Source: Marchantia polymorpha subsp. ruderalis (lineage: Eukaryota; Streptophyta; Marchantiopsida; Marchantiales; Marchantiaceae). From it: a stretch of 64,000 bases of DNA. The notes below the pieces were generated by a model. It saw only the letters and a program-made list of their open reading frames with translations. It was not told the origin of the DNA and did not search any database. This document shows, in pieces, positions 63,173 through 64,000 of this stretch (position 1 is its first letter; each line of letters starts with the position of its first letter). Both the position numbers and the translations under genes were made by a program. The stretch spans positions 12,296,001 to 12,360,000 of the forward strand of contig AP031357.1 of NCBI GenBank assembly GCA_037833965.1. Reading direction: 5' to 3'.

Positions 63173-63243
63173 GAGGTTACTATTTCCTTAACACGAGTTA
63201 AGGGGAAGATTGTTGAGGTTAACTCTGGTTAAGGAGTAACCTC
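63173..63243. repeat. Inverted repeat bracketing the polypurine tract and LTR start
   Basis: Three paired segments occur in mirrored order: GAGGTTAC (63173-63180) with GTAACCTC (63236-63243), CCTTAA (63186-63191) with TTAAGG (63229-63234), and AGTTAA (63196-63201) with TTAACT (63219-63224). The 17-nt loop holds most of the polypurine tract and the TGTTGAGG LTR start. Confidence 0.8.
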
Positions 63244-63420
63244 AGGCTCTAGCTATTTATAGTTATGTGTGTCGCTGGCTTTGGGTATAAATATACCCCC
63301 AAAGCCAAGGCTTCTTGAAGGAGCTGGAGTATTGTGTATTCACTTGTCAGTAAACCTGCTCAGTGTTCCAGCCGTGGATCTAGCCCTCAAGGGTGAACCA
63401 CGTTATATGAGTGTCTTGTG
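63211..63420 (+). repeat. Putative 3' LTR (start of)
   Basis: Begins TGTTGAGG directly after the polypurine tract. Contains a TATA box (GGTATAAATATACC) at the apex of a hairpin formed by TGGCTTTGGG and CCCCAAAGCCA (63276-63306, small bulge). The 3' boundary is not determined. Confidence 0.5.
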
Positions 63421-64000
63421 TCTTCGTACTTGGCTTGAATGATTCTTGGTTTTACATTAACATTAGGATGTTGCGTTGGGTGCAAACAATGCAGTTGGAT
63501 GGATGCATAAAAACGAGTACGTATGGTCTGATTAGATCGTCTGAGACATCAAAAATGAGTGCCCGTTTTACATTCTTACTTCAAGTTGTTTTGGAATATG
63601 AGTTGACCAACATTGCAGAAGACTTGCATAATGAATGAACTCAGAGCAAACCAGATACCAAAAAATGAAATTCGTGTTCGCTCATTAGTACATTAAGAGA
63701 ATGAAGCACGGATTACGGAGTGGAATATGAATATCGGGAACCGTGCGGAAGCATGGAGTGAAAAACGATTTTCAATTCAACTTCTTGAAAAGATTCCACA
63801 TCATTGTGACTGTGAACTTTCATGTTTAGTGTTCTATGTACTGGGTCTATTCTAGACTTCAGGTTGCGTTTCCACCTTCTATTCACATTGAAAATCGTAA
63901 AACCTACGACGTTTGAAAACCCAAGCTGGATCTATAAAGTCAAGCAGTGTTCATTTAAGCTCGCAAACTATGGCAAGAAAGGCCATAAACAAGAACAATG
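63421..64000. other. Unassigned DNA to the window end
   Basis: No conserved protein, RNA or repeat recognised. It may still include LTR sequence at its start. Confidence 0.4.

Larger units (their letters stand above)
59460..63420 (+). mobile_element. Ty1/copia retrotransposon, degenerate
   Basis: The order is gag zinc knuckle, protease region, integrase, reverse transcriptase, RNase H, polypurine tract, LTR: the copia order. Most of gag is missing; the recognisable part starts about 100 bp before the knuckle. Frameshifts lie near 59750, 60380 and 62280, with stops at about 60736, 61867 and 62572. A polypurine tract AAGGGGAAGA (63200-63209) precedes TGTTGAGG (63211), a canonical LTR start. 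A TATA box at about 63285-63294 lies inside the proposed LTR. The LTR end and a matching 5' LTR were not found. A related but more decayed copy is at 29.0-30.3 kb. Confidence 0.9.

Noticed and set aside
1-64000. tRNA genes, CRISPR arrays, telomeric arrays
   Set aside because: I looked for B-box-like GGTTCGAATCC contexts with cloverleaf partners, regular spacer-repeat arrays and TTTAGGG runs. Only isolated partial matches were found.

Overview
This window looks like nuclear DNA of a land plant, most likely a bryophyte of the moss type. Two genes belong to plant-specific contexts: a homologue of the Arabidopsis TPR protein HLB1, and a tail-anchored coiled-coil protein with a plant-style KASH terminus. 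Genes have short to medium introns. Intergenic DNA is AT-rich with (TA)n microsatellites, and it is littered with decayed Ty3/gypsy, Ty1/copia and PIF/Harbinger copies. The species assignment is inference; the plant assignment is firm.

Layout. 1-2.4 kb: a broken Ty3/gypsy polyprotein (RT, RNase H, integrase) carrying a nested insertion of about 320 bp. 4.9-11.8 kb (minus): a four-exon gene for a CCHC zinc-knuckle plus KH-domain RNA-binding protein, with a GC-rich leader/promoter at 12.8-14 kb. 14.6-20.8 kb: AT-rich DNA without recognisable genes. 21.6-24.8 kb (plus): a two-exon 927-residue coiled-coil protein ending in a transmembrane segment and the tail LIPT. 25-33 kb: gene-poor DNA with a heavily decayed copia copy at 29-30.3 kb. 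33.6-36.9 kb (plus): a nine-exon mitochondrial-carrier-family gene. 37-40.6 kb: AT-rich intergenic DNA. 41.5-47.0 kb (plus): the 14-exon HLB1 homologue. 49.1-52.1 kb (plus): a nine-exon, probably plastid-targeted aldo/keto reductase. 52.1-58 kb: intergenic DNA holding a 32-nt perfect palindrome, two diverged LTR-like direct repeats, a histone H4 pseudogene and a PIF/Harbinger transposase remnant. 58.0-58.7 kb: an isolated GC-rich island with ten near-identical 11-nt palindromes. 59.5-63.4 kb: a Ty1/copia element with frameshifts and stop codons.

The five protein genes appear to be independent housekeeping genes (RNA processing, nuclear envelope, transport, endomembrane/actin, redox) with no operon-like logic. 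Exon coordinates come from conserved reading frames plus splice signals; all five models close in frame from start to stop. The features that least resemble anything I can name are the palindrome island at 58.0-58.7 kb and the H4 pseudogene lying between two LTR-like fragments.
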